Shown here: in pieces, positions 6,507-14,051 of the stretch
How positions within the stretch are numbered: the first letter of the stretch is position 1
Layout of the letters: each line of letters starts with the position of its first letter
Origin: Thermocaproicibacter sp036741535
Lineage (GTDB): Bacteria > Bacillota > Clostridia > Oscillospirales > Acutalibacteraceae
NCBI GenBank assembly: GCA_036741535.1
Contig: DAINSB010000032.1
Coordinates: forward strand, 1 to 18,408
Length of the DNA stretch: 18,408 bases
Reading direction: 5' to 3'
Notes under the pieces: generated by a model
Seen by the model: only the letters and a program-made list of their open reading frames with translations
What the model was told of the DNA's origin: nothing
Database searches by the model: none
Made by a program: the position numbers and the translations under genes

Positions 6507-6535
6507 TTGCAATCGATTCCGATAAGCGATAGAAT
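6507..6535 (+). promoter_or_regulatory. Sigma-A type promoter of the VanY-like gene
   Basis: TTGCAA (6507-6512), 17-base spacer, TAGAAT (6530-6535). It predicts a start near 6542 and a leader of about 27 bases carrying the GAAAGGA Shine-Dalgarno. Confidence 0.65.
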
Positions 6536-6568
6536 AAAAACATTCCAAACGAAAGGACCGGGCGACAC

Positions 6569-7381
6569 GTGCGTAAGCAGAAGGAAAAGATCGTGAAAAG
6601 CCGCGATAACTGGCAGAAATACAACCAGGTCCGGAAAATCCGCATGCTGATGACCGTGGTCGCGGTCATCCTCTGCATCTCCGTCGCCGCCGGCGCCGTT
6701 CTCGCGTGGCTGCAGGTGAAGAGCGCCGCGGAGCAGGCGCGGCAGCGCCAGTCGTCTTCCGCGGCCCCCGCTTCCAGCGGGGAGGAGAGCCTTCCCGTCT
6801 ACGACAATTCCTTTTCGCTGCTGCTCGTGAATTCCTCGCATGCGCTCCCTTCCGGGTACGCTCCCGTTTTGCAGGAGTGCGCGGGCGTGCAGGTGGAGGG
6901 GAGGATCGTCCCGGCCCTCGAAAAAATGATGCGGGACGCCGAGGCGGCGGGCTGCCCGCTGAAGCTCACGGGCGGCTATCTCGATTCCGCCCGGCAGAAT
7001 CAGATGTTCCAGGCGGAGGTCAAACGGCTGATGGCCCAGCAGAAGCTCTCTCAGGTCCTGGCGGAGAATCAGGCGCAGTCCACCGTCGGGCGCGGCGGAT
7101 ACAGCGAGCGACAGACGGGGCTCGCCGTGATTTTTTCCGCGGAGGGGATGAAAAGCGGCGAGAGCTTCGCTTCCACGGCCCAGTACCGGTGGCTGAACCG
7201 GAACAGCGTGGAGTACGGCTTCGTCCTCCGGTATCCAGAGGATCAGGCCTCCACGACGGGCGTGTCGTTCGACCCTTCCCATTTCCGCTATGTCGGCACG
7301 GAAAACGCCCTGAAAATGCGGGAATTTTCGATGAGTCTGGAGGGATATGTCACCTACCTGGGGCAGCAGACCCGGCCCTGA
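6569..7381 (+). CDS. Membrane-anchored VanY/M15B-like protein, probably catalytically dead
   Basis: 270 residues from a GTG start, with GAAAGGA 11 bases upstream. A short basic cytoplasmic N-terminus is followed by one hydrophobic anchor at about 26-48 (MLMTVVAVILCISVAAGAVL), then a Ser/Ala linker at 61-73, so the rest lies outside the membrane. The remainder follows the D-Ala-D-Ala carboxypeptidase (VanY) pattern: LTGGYLDSARQNQMF at 133-147 for the SGYRSxxxQ region, GYSERQTGLAVIF at 177-189, and FDPSHFRYVG at 234-243. In active enzymes the middle motif is SEHQTGLAVD and the last is (Y/F)EPWHFRYVG. Here the zinc His is R181, the zinc Asp is I188, the catalytic Glu is D235; only H238 remains. 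The reading frame is intact. A peptidoglycan-binding or regulatory pseudoenzyme is the simplest reading. Confidence 0.82.
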   Translation: MRKQKEKIVKSRDNWQKYNQVRKIRMLMTVVAVILCISVAAGAVLAWLQVKSAAEQARQRQSSSAAPASSGEESLPVYDNSFSLLLVNSSHALPSGYAPVLQECAGVQVEGRIVPALEKMMRDAEAAGCPLKLTGGYLDSARQNQMFQAEVKRLMAQQKLSQVLAENQAQSTVGRGGYSERQTGLAVIFSAEGMKSGESFASTAQYRWLNRNSVEYGFVLRYPEDQASTTGVSFDPSHFRYVGTENALKMREFSMSLEGYVTYLGQQTRP

Positions 7382-7468
7382 CGGACGGGTCGGGCCGGCT
7401 CCACGCGCCGTTTTTATTTTGTTTCAGAAAAGAGATGCCATACGCATTCTGACGTTTATGACGACAAA

Positions 7469-8794
7469 ATGTTTTCCCGGCGCGATCTGCTGCGCCTGAT
7501 CCTGCCGCTGGTGGGGGAGCAGTTCCTGGCGGTCACCATCGGGCTTTCCGACACCTTCATGGTGTCGAGCGTGAGCGAGGCGGCCGTCTCTGGGATCTCT
7601 CTGGTGGATTCCATCAACGTGCTGCTGATCCAGGTCTTTTCCGCCCTGGCGACGGGGGGCGCCGTCGTGGCGGCGCAGTATCTCGGCAGGGAGGACCGCA
7701 AAAACGCCTGCGCCGCGGCGAAACAGCTGCTTTACGCCATCACGGTGCTGTCGCTCATCATCATGTCGGTCTGCCTCGTCTTCCGCATCCAGATCCTGAA
7801 TTTCGTCTTCGGCGCCATCAGCGCCGATGTCATGCAGAACGCCGACATCTATTTTTTGCTGACCGCGCTGTCGTATCCGTTTCTCGGCGTGTACAGCGCC
7901 GGGGCGGCGATCTTCCGCGCGATGGGCAACAGCAAGATCTCCATGCTGGTTTCCCTGATCGACAACATCGTGCATATCGGCGGCGACGCCTTTCTGATCT
8001 ACGGGTGCGGATGGGGTTCCGCGGGCGCCGGCGCCGCAACGCTCCTCGCGCGGATTCTCGCGGCGGCGGCCATGCTGCTTCTGGTGTGCCGGAAGGACAA
8101 CGTCATCTTCATCGACCGGCCGTTCCACCCGGAGCTCGCCGTGTCCATGGTCAGGCGGATCCTGAACATCGGCCTGCCGAACGGCTTTGAAAACGGGATG
8201 TTCCAGATCGGCAAGCTGATCGTCCAGCGCCTGATCACGGCGCTCGGGACCTCCGCCATCGCCGCGAACGCCGTTGCCAACAGCATCTCGAACGCCTCCA
8301 ACATCCCCGGGAACGCCGTCAGCCTCGCCCTGATCACCGTCGTGGGGCAGTGCGTCGGCGCCGGGGATTACCGGCAGGCCGTCTTCTACACCAAGCGCCT
8401 GCTCGTGATCTCCTATCTCGCCATGGGCGTCCTCAATGTGTCGCTGTTCGTTCTGACCGGCCCGCTCGTCGGGGCGTTCGGCCTCGACTCGGTTGCGGCG
8501 GCAAGCGCCCGGCAGATCCTGTATGTGTTTTCCCTGTGCAACGCGACCATATGGACCCTTGCCTTTGCGTTGCCCAACTCTCTGCGGGCGGCGGGTGACG
8601 TTCGTTTCACCATGCTGACCTCGACGATCTCCATGTGGGTGTTCCGCATCGGGTTCAGCTATATTCTGACGGGCGTTTTCGGGCTGGGCGTACAGGGCGT
8701 GTGGTATGCCATGTATATCGACTGGGTCGTGCGCATGGTGGTCTTCCTCTTCCGCTTTCGCGGCGGAAAGTGGAAGGAAAAGCATGTGATTTAG
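7469..8794 (+). CDS. MATE family multidrug/Na+ (or H+) antiporter
   Basis: 441 residues, almost all hydrophobic, consistent with 12 membrane helices in two six-helix halves. The N-terminus RRDLLRLILPLVGEQFLAV and the following GLSDTFMVSSVSEAAVSGIS are typical of the clostridial MATE branch (the usual pattern being LxxPxxxEQ ... ADTxMV). Further family marks are AQYLGREDRKNA, FRAMGNSKISM, VGQCVGAGDYRQA and SLRAAGDVRFTM near the end. The substrate cannot be read from sequence. The ATG at 7469 is the only sensible start, yet no Shine-Dalgarno lies just before it. A five-codon frame (ATG 7435 to TGA 7452, MPYAF) sits 17 bases upstream. The preceding 87 bases contain a T-rich stretch (7410-7420) after GC-rich sequence but no clear hairpin, so cotranscription with the VanY-like gene is possible. 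Confidence 0.92.
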   Translation: MFSRRDLLRLILPLVGEQFLAVTIGLSDTFMVSSVSEAAVSGISLVDSINVLLIQVFSALATGGAVVAAQYLGREDRKNACAAAKQLLYAITVLSLIIMSVCLVFRIQILNFVFGAISADVMQNADIYFLLTALSYPFLGVYSAGAAIFRAMGNSKISMLVSLIDNIVHIGGDAFLIYGCGWGSAGAGAATLLARILAAAAMLLLVCRKDNVIFIDRPFHPELAVSMVRRILNIGLPNGFENGMFQIGKLIVQRLITALGTSAIAANAVANSISNASNIPGNAVSLALITVVGQCVGAGDYRQAVFYTKRLLVISYLAMGVLNVSLFVLTGPLVGAFGLDSVAAASARQILYVFSLCNATIWTLAFALPNSLRAAGDVRFTMLTSTISMWVFRIGFSYILTGVFGLGVQGVWYAMYIDWVVRMVVFLFRFRGGKWKEKHVI

Positions 8795-8802
8795 GACATG
8801 CC

Positions 8803-8821
8803 GTGCCCGCGGGCGCTTTTT
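8803..8821 (+). terminator. Short GC hairpin with T5 after the MATE gene
   Basis: GTGCCCGCGGGCGC (8803-8816) can form a five-pair stem with a CGCG loop and is followed by TTTTT (8817-8821). It starts 8 bases after the MATE stop and precedes the next promoter. The stem is short, so confidence is moderate. Confidence 0.5.
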
Positions 8822-8846
8822 GCATCCGGCGGCGGGAAATTTCCGT

Positions 8847-8876
8847 TTGCATAAAGGTGCCGTTTCGTCTTATAAT
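8847..8876 (+). promoter_or_regulatory. Promoter of the moxR-DUF58-transglutaminase operon
   Basis: TTGCAT (8847-8852), 18-base spacer, perfect TATAAT (8871-8876). It predicts a start near 8883 and a leader of about 59 bases. Confidence 0.65.
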
Positions 8877-8941
8877 GGTTCAGAAGCGCGGAAAGTGTGC
8901 GGGCGTCTGCCCGCCGGTTTGCAGATTGCGGGGATAAAAAC

Positions 8942-9883
8942 ATGCAGGGCGCAGCGTTGCAGATCATGAACGAAGTGAAAAAATGCGTGGTGGGGAAGGA
9001 CGAGGTCATCCGCAAGGTGCTGATGGTCGTCCTGGCGCAGGGCCACATCCTCCTGGAAGACATTCCGGGCGTCGGCAAGACAACGCTGGCGCTCGCTTTT
9101 TCAAAGGCGATGTCGCTCGACTACCGGCGCATGCAGTTCACGCCGGACGTGATGCCGGCGGACGTGACCGGCTTTTCGGTGTACGACCGGGCGAGCGGAG
9201 GCCTGAAATATCAGCCCGGGGCGGTGCTGTGCAATCTGTTCCTCGCCGACGAGATCAACCGCACCTCCAGCAAGACGCAGTCGGCCCTGCTCGAGGTGAT
9301 GGAGGAGCGGCGCGTCACCGTCGACGGGATCTCGCATCCGACGCCGAAGCCGTTCCTCGTGATCGCCACGCAGAATCCGGTCGGCTCCGCCGGGACCCAG
9401 CTTCTGCCGGAATCCCAGCTCGACCGCTTCATGGTGCGGCTTTCGATGGGGTATCCGGACCTCGAGGACGAGATCGAGATCCTCCGGCGCAAGCAGGGGG
9501 AGGAGGACCCCCTCGCGACGGTGCGGCCCGTCGCCGGGGCGCGGGACGTGCTTGCCATGCAGGCGGATTCCTCGAACGTCTTCCTCGCGGACGACATCTA
9601 CTCCTACATCGCGCGGCTGACGGCTTCCACGCGCGGGAACCGGATGGTCCGCCTCGGCGCCAGCCCGCGCGGCTCCATCGCGCTGGCGCGCATGGCGCAG
9701 GCGTCCGCCTATCTGGACGGCAGGGACTACGTGGTCCCCGGCGACGTGCAGGGCGTTTTCGCCGACGTGATCGGGCACCGCATCCTTCTGAGCCCGCAGG
9801 CGAAGATCAGCGGGCAGAGCCTGCAGAGCGTGCTGAAGGCGGCGCTGCGCGAAACGCCGGCCCCCGCCATCCTGAGGCGGTAG
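8942..9883 (+). CDS. MoxR family AAA+ ATPase
   Basis: 313 residues. Walker A is GVGKTTL at 43-49, Walker B LFLADEIN at 99-106, sensor 1 ATQNP at 142-146, LPESQLDRF at 155-163, and sensor 2 GASPRGS at 239-245, giving the full MoxR set. These ATPases act as chaperone-like factors for partner proteins encoded next to them; the role of this one is inferred from the DUF58 and transglutaminase neighbours. I chose the ATG at 8942 (GGGGAT 6 bases upstream) instead of the in-frame GTG at 8897, which would add 15 residues unlike family N-termini. It is the first gene of a three-gene operon; the next starts 4 bases after the stop. Confidence 0.95.
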   Translation: MQGAALQIMNEVKKCVVGKDEVIRKVLMVVLAQGHILLEDIPGVGKTTLALAFSKAMSLDYRRMQFTPDVMPADVTGFSVYDRASGGLKYQPGAVLCNLFLADEINRTSSKTQSALLEVMEERRVTVDGISHPTPKPFLVIATQNPVGSAGTQLLPESQLDRFMVRLSMGYPDLEDEIEILRRKQGEEDPLATVRPVAGARDVLAMQADSSNVFLADDIYSYIARLTASTRGNRMVRLGASPRGSIALARMAQASAYLDGRDYVVPGDVQGVFADVIGHRILLSPQAKISGQSLQSVLKAALRETPAPAILRR

Positions 9884-9887
9884 AAAG

Positions 9888-11063
9888 ATGCTGCGAAACC
9901 GTTTGGGGTACTGCGTCCTGCTCGCCTGCGCCGTTCTGTTCCACATTTTTTTCGTCGGGTATCTGTCGTTTTTCCTTCTGGCTTTTCTGCTTCTGCTGCC
10001 GCTGCTCTCCCTCGCCCTGACCGTGCCGGCGGTCGGGAGGACGGAGATCCGCCTCCGGCCCCCGGCGGCCTGCCCGGAGAAGGGAGGGGAGGCCGTGTTC
10101 CGCATCCTGCTGCGCAACCGTTTTTTCCTCCCGGTCCCGTGCGCGAAGGTGCGGCTGTGCAGCGTGAATTCGCTGTGCGGCGAACCGCTTCGGGAGACGC
10201 TGATGTTCCCGGTGGACGCCCGCGCGGACGCCGCCGTCGAGTACCGTCTCCGCTCCCGGTATGCGGGAAAGATCTCGGTTTCGCTTACGGACGTTCGGTA
10301 CTATGATTTTCTCGGCATTTTTTCTTTTGCGAAGAAGCTCGACGGCAGGGCGGAAACCTTTGTCCCGCCTTCCGTCTTTCCGCTCGACATCCGGCTGCGC
10401 CCCGTGGAAAACGCCCCGGACGGCCGGACCTATTCCGCGGTCAAACCGGGCGACGACCCCTCTGAGGTATTCGATGTCCGCCCCTACCGCGAGGGGGACC
10501 GGCTGCGCAGCGTCCACTGGAAGCTCAGCGCGCGGCTCGGGGAACTGATGGTCCGCGAGTTCGGCCTTCCGCTGGACTGCGCCGTCGTGCTTCTGCTGGA
10601 GCTGCTGGCCCCCGGGCCGGACGTACTGGAAACGGTTCTGGAGACGGCGGCCTCCGTCTCGCATTTTCTGGTGGAGAACCGGGTCCCCCACCGCATCGAG
10701 TGGTACGACGCCCGGCGCCGGGAATACCGCAGCGAGCCGGTCGCAGACGACGACGCGTTCGCCGCGGCGTTTGCGGAGATCCTGTCGGCCGGCGGATACC
10801 GCGACCGCCCGTACGCGAGCGTCTGCCGCGGGAGCCGGGAGACGGCCCGCTCCGGGTCCCGCCTGATTTGCGTCACGGGCGACCTGACGCGGGAGACGGC
10901 GTCCCTCTGCGAGCGGACGGGCGGCGCGGCTGTGCTGTATGCCTGCGAAGGCGGGCGGCCGGCCGGGAAGGAGCTGACCGGGGCGCTGGCCGCGGCCGGG
11001 GCGGAAGTGGTGCCGGTCCGCGTCGGAGAGATCGGGGAAAGCCTTTCCGGGCTCACCCTCTGA
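9888..11063 (+). CDS. DUF58 domain membrane protein
   Basis: 391 residues. Two close hydrophobic helices fill about residues 8-47 (GYCVLLACAVLFHIFFVGYL, then FLLAFLLLLPLLSLALTVPA). A beta-rich region follows, then the DUF58 signature VRPYREGDRLRSVHWK at 197-212, and a von Willebrand-like alpha/beta C-terminal part (CAVVLLLELLAPGPDVLETV, SRLICVTGDL). DUF58 genes commonly sit between moxR and a transglutaminase gene, as here, and their products are thought to work with the ATPase at the membrane. The ATG at 9888 has only a weak purine stretch (TAGAAAG) that overlaps the moxR stop, suggesting translation coupled to moxR. Molecular function is unknown. Confidence 0.92.
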   Translation: MLRNRLGYCVLLACAVLFHIFFVGYLSFFLLAFLLLLPLLSLALTVPAVGRTEIRLRPPAACPEKGGEAVFRILLRNRFFLPVPCAKVRLCSVNSLCGEPLRETLMFPVDARADAAVEYRLRSRYAGKISVSLTDVRYYDFLGIFSFAKKLDGRAETFVPPSVFPLDIRLRPVENAPDGRTYSAVKPGDDPSEVFDVRPYREGDRLRSVHWKLSARLGELMVREFGLPLDCAVVLLLELLAPGPDVLETVLETAASVSHFLVENRVPHRIEWYDARRREYRSEPVADDDAFAAAFAEILSAGGYRDRPYASVCRGSRETARSGSRLICVTGDLTRETASLCERTGGAAVLYACEGGRPAGKELTGALAAAGAEVVPVRVGEIGESLSGLTL

Positions 11064-11081
11064 GCAGAAAGGAGGAAGACG

Positions 11082-13691
11082 ATGCGAACCGCCGGGAAGC
11101 AGCCCGAAGCCACCGGCCTGCGCACGGAGGTCCCCCGCTACGCGGCGGGGAAGGCCTCCGGCGCGTGGGACTTCGCCCTGAGCCTTCTTGTGACGTTCCT
11201 GGGCGTCTTCGGCACGGCGTGGGCTTTCGTTTCCTCCTTTTCGCTGGACGTGCTGCCGCTGACCCTTTCCCTTTATCTGGGCATTTTTCTCCTTGCCTTC
11301 GCCGCGGCTTTCACGTTCCGGAAGGCCGGGTACGCGCTTCTGCCCGCCTATGCGGCCCTGTACGGCATCGCTCTGGGGCGGGAGCAGCAAAGCGTCGCGC
11401 AGGGGTTCGAGATCACGGCGAACCGGATCCTTGCGGTCTATTCCGACCGGTTGAATTACATGATGCGGAAGTTCCCCGTGGAGGCGAAGGCTTCGGAGCA
11501 GCCGTGGCTGTGTACGATGTTCCTGCTGTTCTGTCTTTTTCTGCTCTGCGGCCTGGTGGGGTGGGCCGTTTTCCGGCGCAGGAGCTTCTGGCTTACCCTC
11601 TTTTTCACGGCCCCGTTCCTGCTTTTCGCCTTTGTGATCACCATCACGCCGGCTTTTGCGTCGGTGCTGATGCTGCTCCTCTGCTGGACGACGCTGGGCA
11701 TGACCCGCCTGCAGGGGCGCGGGAAGAAGGGCTTTGTGCGCCGGCGCGGCCTTTGCCGGGCGAAAAACGGGTCTTCCGCCGCCCGGGCGGGCCTTCTGCT
11801 GATGCCGTTCGTGGCGCTGTGCCTCGCGCTGCTGCTCGCCGTTTTTCCGCAGGGCGGCTACCGGCGGTCCGGCTTTGCCGACAGTCTGCGGGCCGGCCTG
11901 ACGGATTCGCTGACGCAGGAGTCCTTTTTCGGCGGTTCCAAATCGCTGGCCGGGAATACGGTCCGCGCGGACCTGCGCAACGCGAACGGCGTCCATTTCA
12001 CCGGCGAGACGGCGCTGCAGGTGAAATCGGACGGCCGGTATCCCCTCTACCTAAAAAATTTCGCAGCCGGTCTTTATACCGGCTCCGGCTGGCAGTTGTA
12101 TCCGGAGTCCGATTATCAGGACATCGACCGGCAACTCGGCGGCCTGAGCGTGCAGAACATGCTGCACACCTTTGAAGTCCTGCTCGGCCGGCAGAACGAG
12201 GCGGCGCTCAAGCCGTATTATCTTCAGGTGAAGGATGTCACCGCGGCGAAACAGTGCATCTATGCCCCCTACAACCTGATCACCGGCCCCGCGGACATCA
12301 CGGGGGTCAGATTCGTCGGCGACGGCTTCATCCGGTCCGGGTCGCTGTTCGGCACCGGCTCCTACAGCTTTTACGCCTATGGCGTCTCCTCGGACGACCT
12401 TCGGACCGCCCCCGAGAGCGTGCCGCTCTCTTTCCTGATGGCCGGCGGGGGGCAGGGCGCGCTGGAAGAGTATCTGCGGGGCTACCGGCCTTCCGCCTCC
12501 CCGCTGAATTTCGGGAATATCGCCGGGTATTATAAGGCCGCCGCGCCGCAGAGCCTGCTGGACCGGATCGCGAACCCGTCCCGGCTGGCGTTCATAAAAC
12601 AGGAGCAGGCGTACCGCGCCTTCCTGTACGACAAATACACCCAGCTCCCGGCGGCGACCCGGTCGGCGGCTCTGAAACTGCTGACGCAGGACGCGAGGTT
12701 CCGCAGCTTTCTCGAGGGCCGGGGGTCCGGCGGTTCCGGAAGTCCCGCCGGAGGGGAGGATTCCGGCAGCGGAGCATACTTCCTGCGGAATTTGAGGGGA
12801 TATTCCAACCCGTATCAGATCGTGAACGCGGTCAAGGACTATCTCGCCCGCAATTACGAGTACACGCTCTCCCCGGGCGCGACCCCGAGGGACCGGGACT
12901 TCGCGCTTTATTTCCTGACGCAGAGCCGGAAGGGATACTGCGTGCACTTTGCCACGGCCGCCGCGGTCCTGCTCCGGGCCCTGGGCGTCCCGGCGCGCTA
13001 CGCGGAAGGGTATCTCGTCACGCCCGACGACTATGGGACGGCCGGGAGCGACGGATGGGTCAATATCCCGGACAGCCGCGCGCATTCCTGGGTGGAGATC
13101 TATGTCCCGGGCGCCGGCTGGGAGCCCGTCGAGATGACGCCGGGCTTCAATGCGGAAGAGAGCCGGACGCAGGGGACCGAGACGCAGGATCAGCCGCCCG
13201 CTTCCAGCTCGCCGCAGTCGGGTTCGGCCGTTTCGAGCAGCTCCGCGTCGAGCGCCGCGCCGTCCTCCTCGCCCGCCGGGGCGGAAACGGAGGCCTCGTC
13301 CGCCGCGCCCGGCGCGGGGACGCGGGGCGACCGAGACTTCGCGGCGCGGCCCGCCCTCTTTCTCCTGCTTGCGGCGTTCCTGCTGGCCCTCGGCCTTCTC
13401 GCAAGGAGAAAGGCCGCGCTCGTGCTCCGCGGAAAACGGTTTGCGCAGAGCGACCCGGACCGCGCGGTCCTGTGCATCTACGCCTATCTGAAGAAGCTCG
13501 TGCCGTTCGGCGGGGAGATGAGCCCGGAAGCGGAGCGGATCGCCCTGAAGGCTCGGTTCGGCCGGGGCCCCGTCACGGGGGAGGAGAGGGAGGCGATGCG
13601 CTCTTCTGCGCTGTCGCTTGCCGCCGACGTGGCGAAGAGCCTGCCGCCGGCGAGACGCTTTGCCTTCAAATATCTTTTTGCGCTGATCTGA
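11082..13691 (+). CDS. TgpA-like membrane transglutaminase-domain protein
   Basis: 869 residues. The N-terminal third (about 25-270) holds a series of hydrophobic helices. A long external region then leads to a transglutaminase-like domain at about 575-690: GYCVHFATAAAVLLRALGVP with C620, SRAHSWVEIY with H668, and GWEPVEMTPGF, where E684 stands where papain-fold enzymes often have Asp. A Gly/Ser-rich linker (about 544-566, GSGGSGSP, GGEDSGSG) precedes this domain and a Ser/Ala/Pro linker (about 700-745) follows it. One more membrane helix (ALFLLLAAFLLALGLLA) and a cytoplasmic C-terminal domain complete the protein. AAAGGAGG lies 6 bases before the ATG. The substrate is unknown; cell-wall or cell-surface protein crosslinking or proteolysis are family-level options. 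It is the last gene of the moxR operon. Confidence 0.92.
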   Translation: MRTAGKQPEATGLRTEVPRYAAGKASGAWDFALSLLVTFLGVFGTAWAFVSSFSLDVLPLTLSLYLGIFLLAFAAAFTFRKAGYALLPAYAALYGIALGREQQSVAQGFEITANRILAVYSDRLNYMMRKFPVEAKASEQPWLCTMFLLFCLFLLCGLVGWAVFRRRSFWLTLFFTAPFLLFAFVITITPAFASVLMLLLCWTTLGMTRLQGRGKKGFVRRRGLCRAKNGSSAARAGLLLMPFVALCLALLLAVFPQGGYRRSGFADSLRAGLTDSLTQESFFGGSKSLAGNTVRADLRNANGVHFTGETALQVKSDGRYPLYLKNFAAGLYTGSGWQLYPESDYQDIDRQLGGLSVQNMLHTFEVLLGRQNEAALKPYYLQVKDVTAAKQCIYAPYNLITGPADITGVRFVGDGFIRSGSLFGTGSYSFYAYGVSSDDLRTAPESVPLSFLMAGGGQGALEEYLRGYRPSASPLNFGNIAGYYKAAAPQSLLDRIANPSRLAFIKQEQAYRAFLYDKYTQLPAATRSAALKLLTQDARFRSFLEGRGSGGSGSPAGGEDSGSGAYFLRNLRGYSNPYQIVNAVKDYLARNYEYTLSPGATPRDRDFALYFLTQSRKGYCVHFATAAAVLLRALGVPARYAEGYLVTPDDYGTAGSDGWVNIPDSRAHSWVEIYVPGAGWEPVEMTPGFNAEESRTQGTETQDQPPASSSPQSGSAVSSSSASSAAPSSSPAGAETEASSAAPGAGTRGDRDFAARPALFLLLAAFLLALGLLARRKAALVLRGKRFAQSDPDRAVLCIYAYLKKLVPFGGEMSPEAERIALKARFGRGPVTGEEREAMRSSALSLAADVAKSLPPARRFAFKYLFALI

Positions 13692-13702
13692 CGATATAAT
13701 AC

Positions 13703-13731
13703 TTGTATTCCCCGGCGCGATATGATATACT
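13703..13731 (+). promoter_or_regulatory. Promoter of rpmE
   Basis: TTGTAT (13703-13708), 17-base spacer, TATACT (13726-13731), giving a start near 13738 and a leader of about 43 bases. Another TATAAT at 13695-13700 lacks a good -35. The promoter begins 12 bases after the transglutaminase stop. Confidence 0.65.
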
Positions 13732-13780
13732 AAATAACACTATGAGTATGGCAAGATCGTGTAAAGAGGTGACATCGGTT

Positions 13781-13984
13781 ATGAAAGAGAAAATCCATCC
13801 GAAATATCAGGACGCGACCATTACATGCGCCTGCGGCAATGTGATCCATACAAGGTCGACGAAAAAAGACATCCACGTTGAGATCTGCTCCAAGTGCCAT
13901 CCGTTCTTCACCGGCAAGCAGAAACTCGTCGATACGAGCGGGCGCGTGGACATGTTCAAAAAGCGTTACGGGCTGGATAAGTGA
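13781..13984 (+). CDS. rpmE: Ribosomal protein bL31, zinc-binding type
   Basis: 67 residues, normal for bL31, a protein of the large ribosomal subunit near the central protuberance that contacts the small subunit. MKEKIHPKYQ is the standard beginning. Four cysteines, C16 and C18 in CACGN and C36 and C39 in CSKCHPFFTGKQKLVD, mark the zinc-containing paralogue; zinc-starved cells often use a cysteine-free copy elsewhere. I chose the ATG at 13781 with GAGGTG about 9 bases upstream. An in-frame extension to 13703 is rejected because it would translate through the promoter. The gene is flanked by its own promoter and a strong terminator. Confidence 0.97.
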   Translation: MKEKIHPKYQDATITCACGNVIHTRSTKKDIHVEICSKCHPFFTGKQKLVDTSGRVDMFKKRYGLDK

Positions 13985-14006
13985 TTCTGTTTTTTTCATC
14001 CGCTGG

Positions 14007-14038
14007 GGCGGCGCTTTTTTGGCGCCGTCTTTCTTTTT
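14007..14038 (+). terminator. Strong intrinsic terminator of rpmE
   Basis: GGCGGCGC (14007-14014) pairs with GCGCCGTC (14022-14029), eight pairs including one G-U, with a seven-base T-rich loop, and is followed by TTTCTTTTT (14030-14038). Confidence 0.88.
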
Positions 14039-14051
14039 CCGGAGGGCTTTG

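Larger units (their letters stand above)
6366..6568. other. Divergent promoter region between pyk and the VanY-like gene (203 bp)
   Basis: AT-rich against its surroundings. It holds one promoter for each direction (described separately) and two interlocked inverted repeats at 6443-6470. No coding sequence is believed here. Confidence 0.7.

Noticed and set aside
7424..8785. 453-codon open frame on the minus strand
   Set aside because: Antisense shadow of the MATE gene, rich in Asp/His/Arg with no domain or ribosome site.
9807..11996. 729-codon open frame on the minus strand
   Set aside because: It lies antisense to DUF58 and the transglutaminase gene, both with clear domains; its composition (Arg, Pro, His, Gly-rich) is that of a shadow frame in GC-rich DNA.
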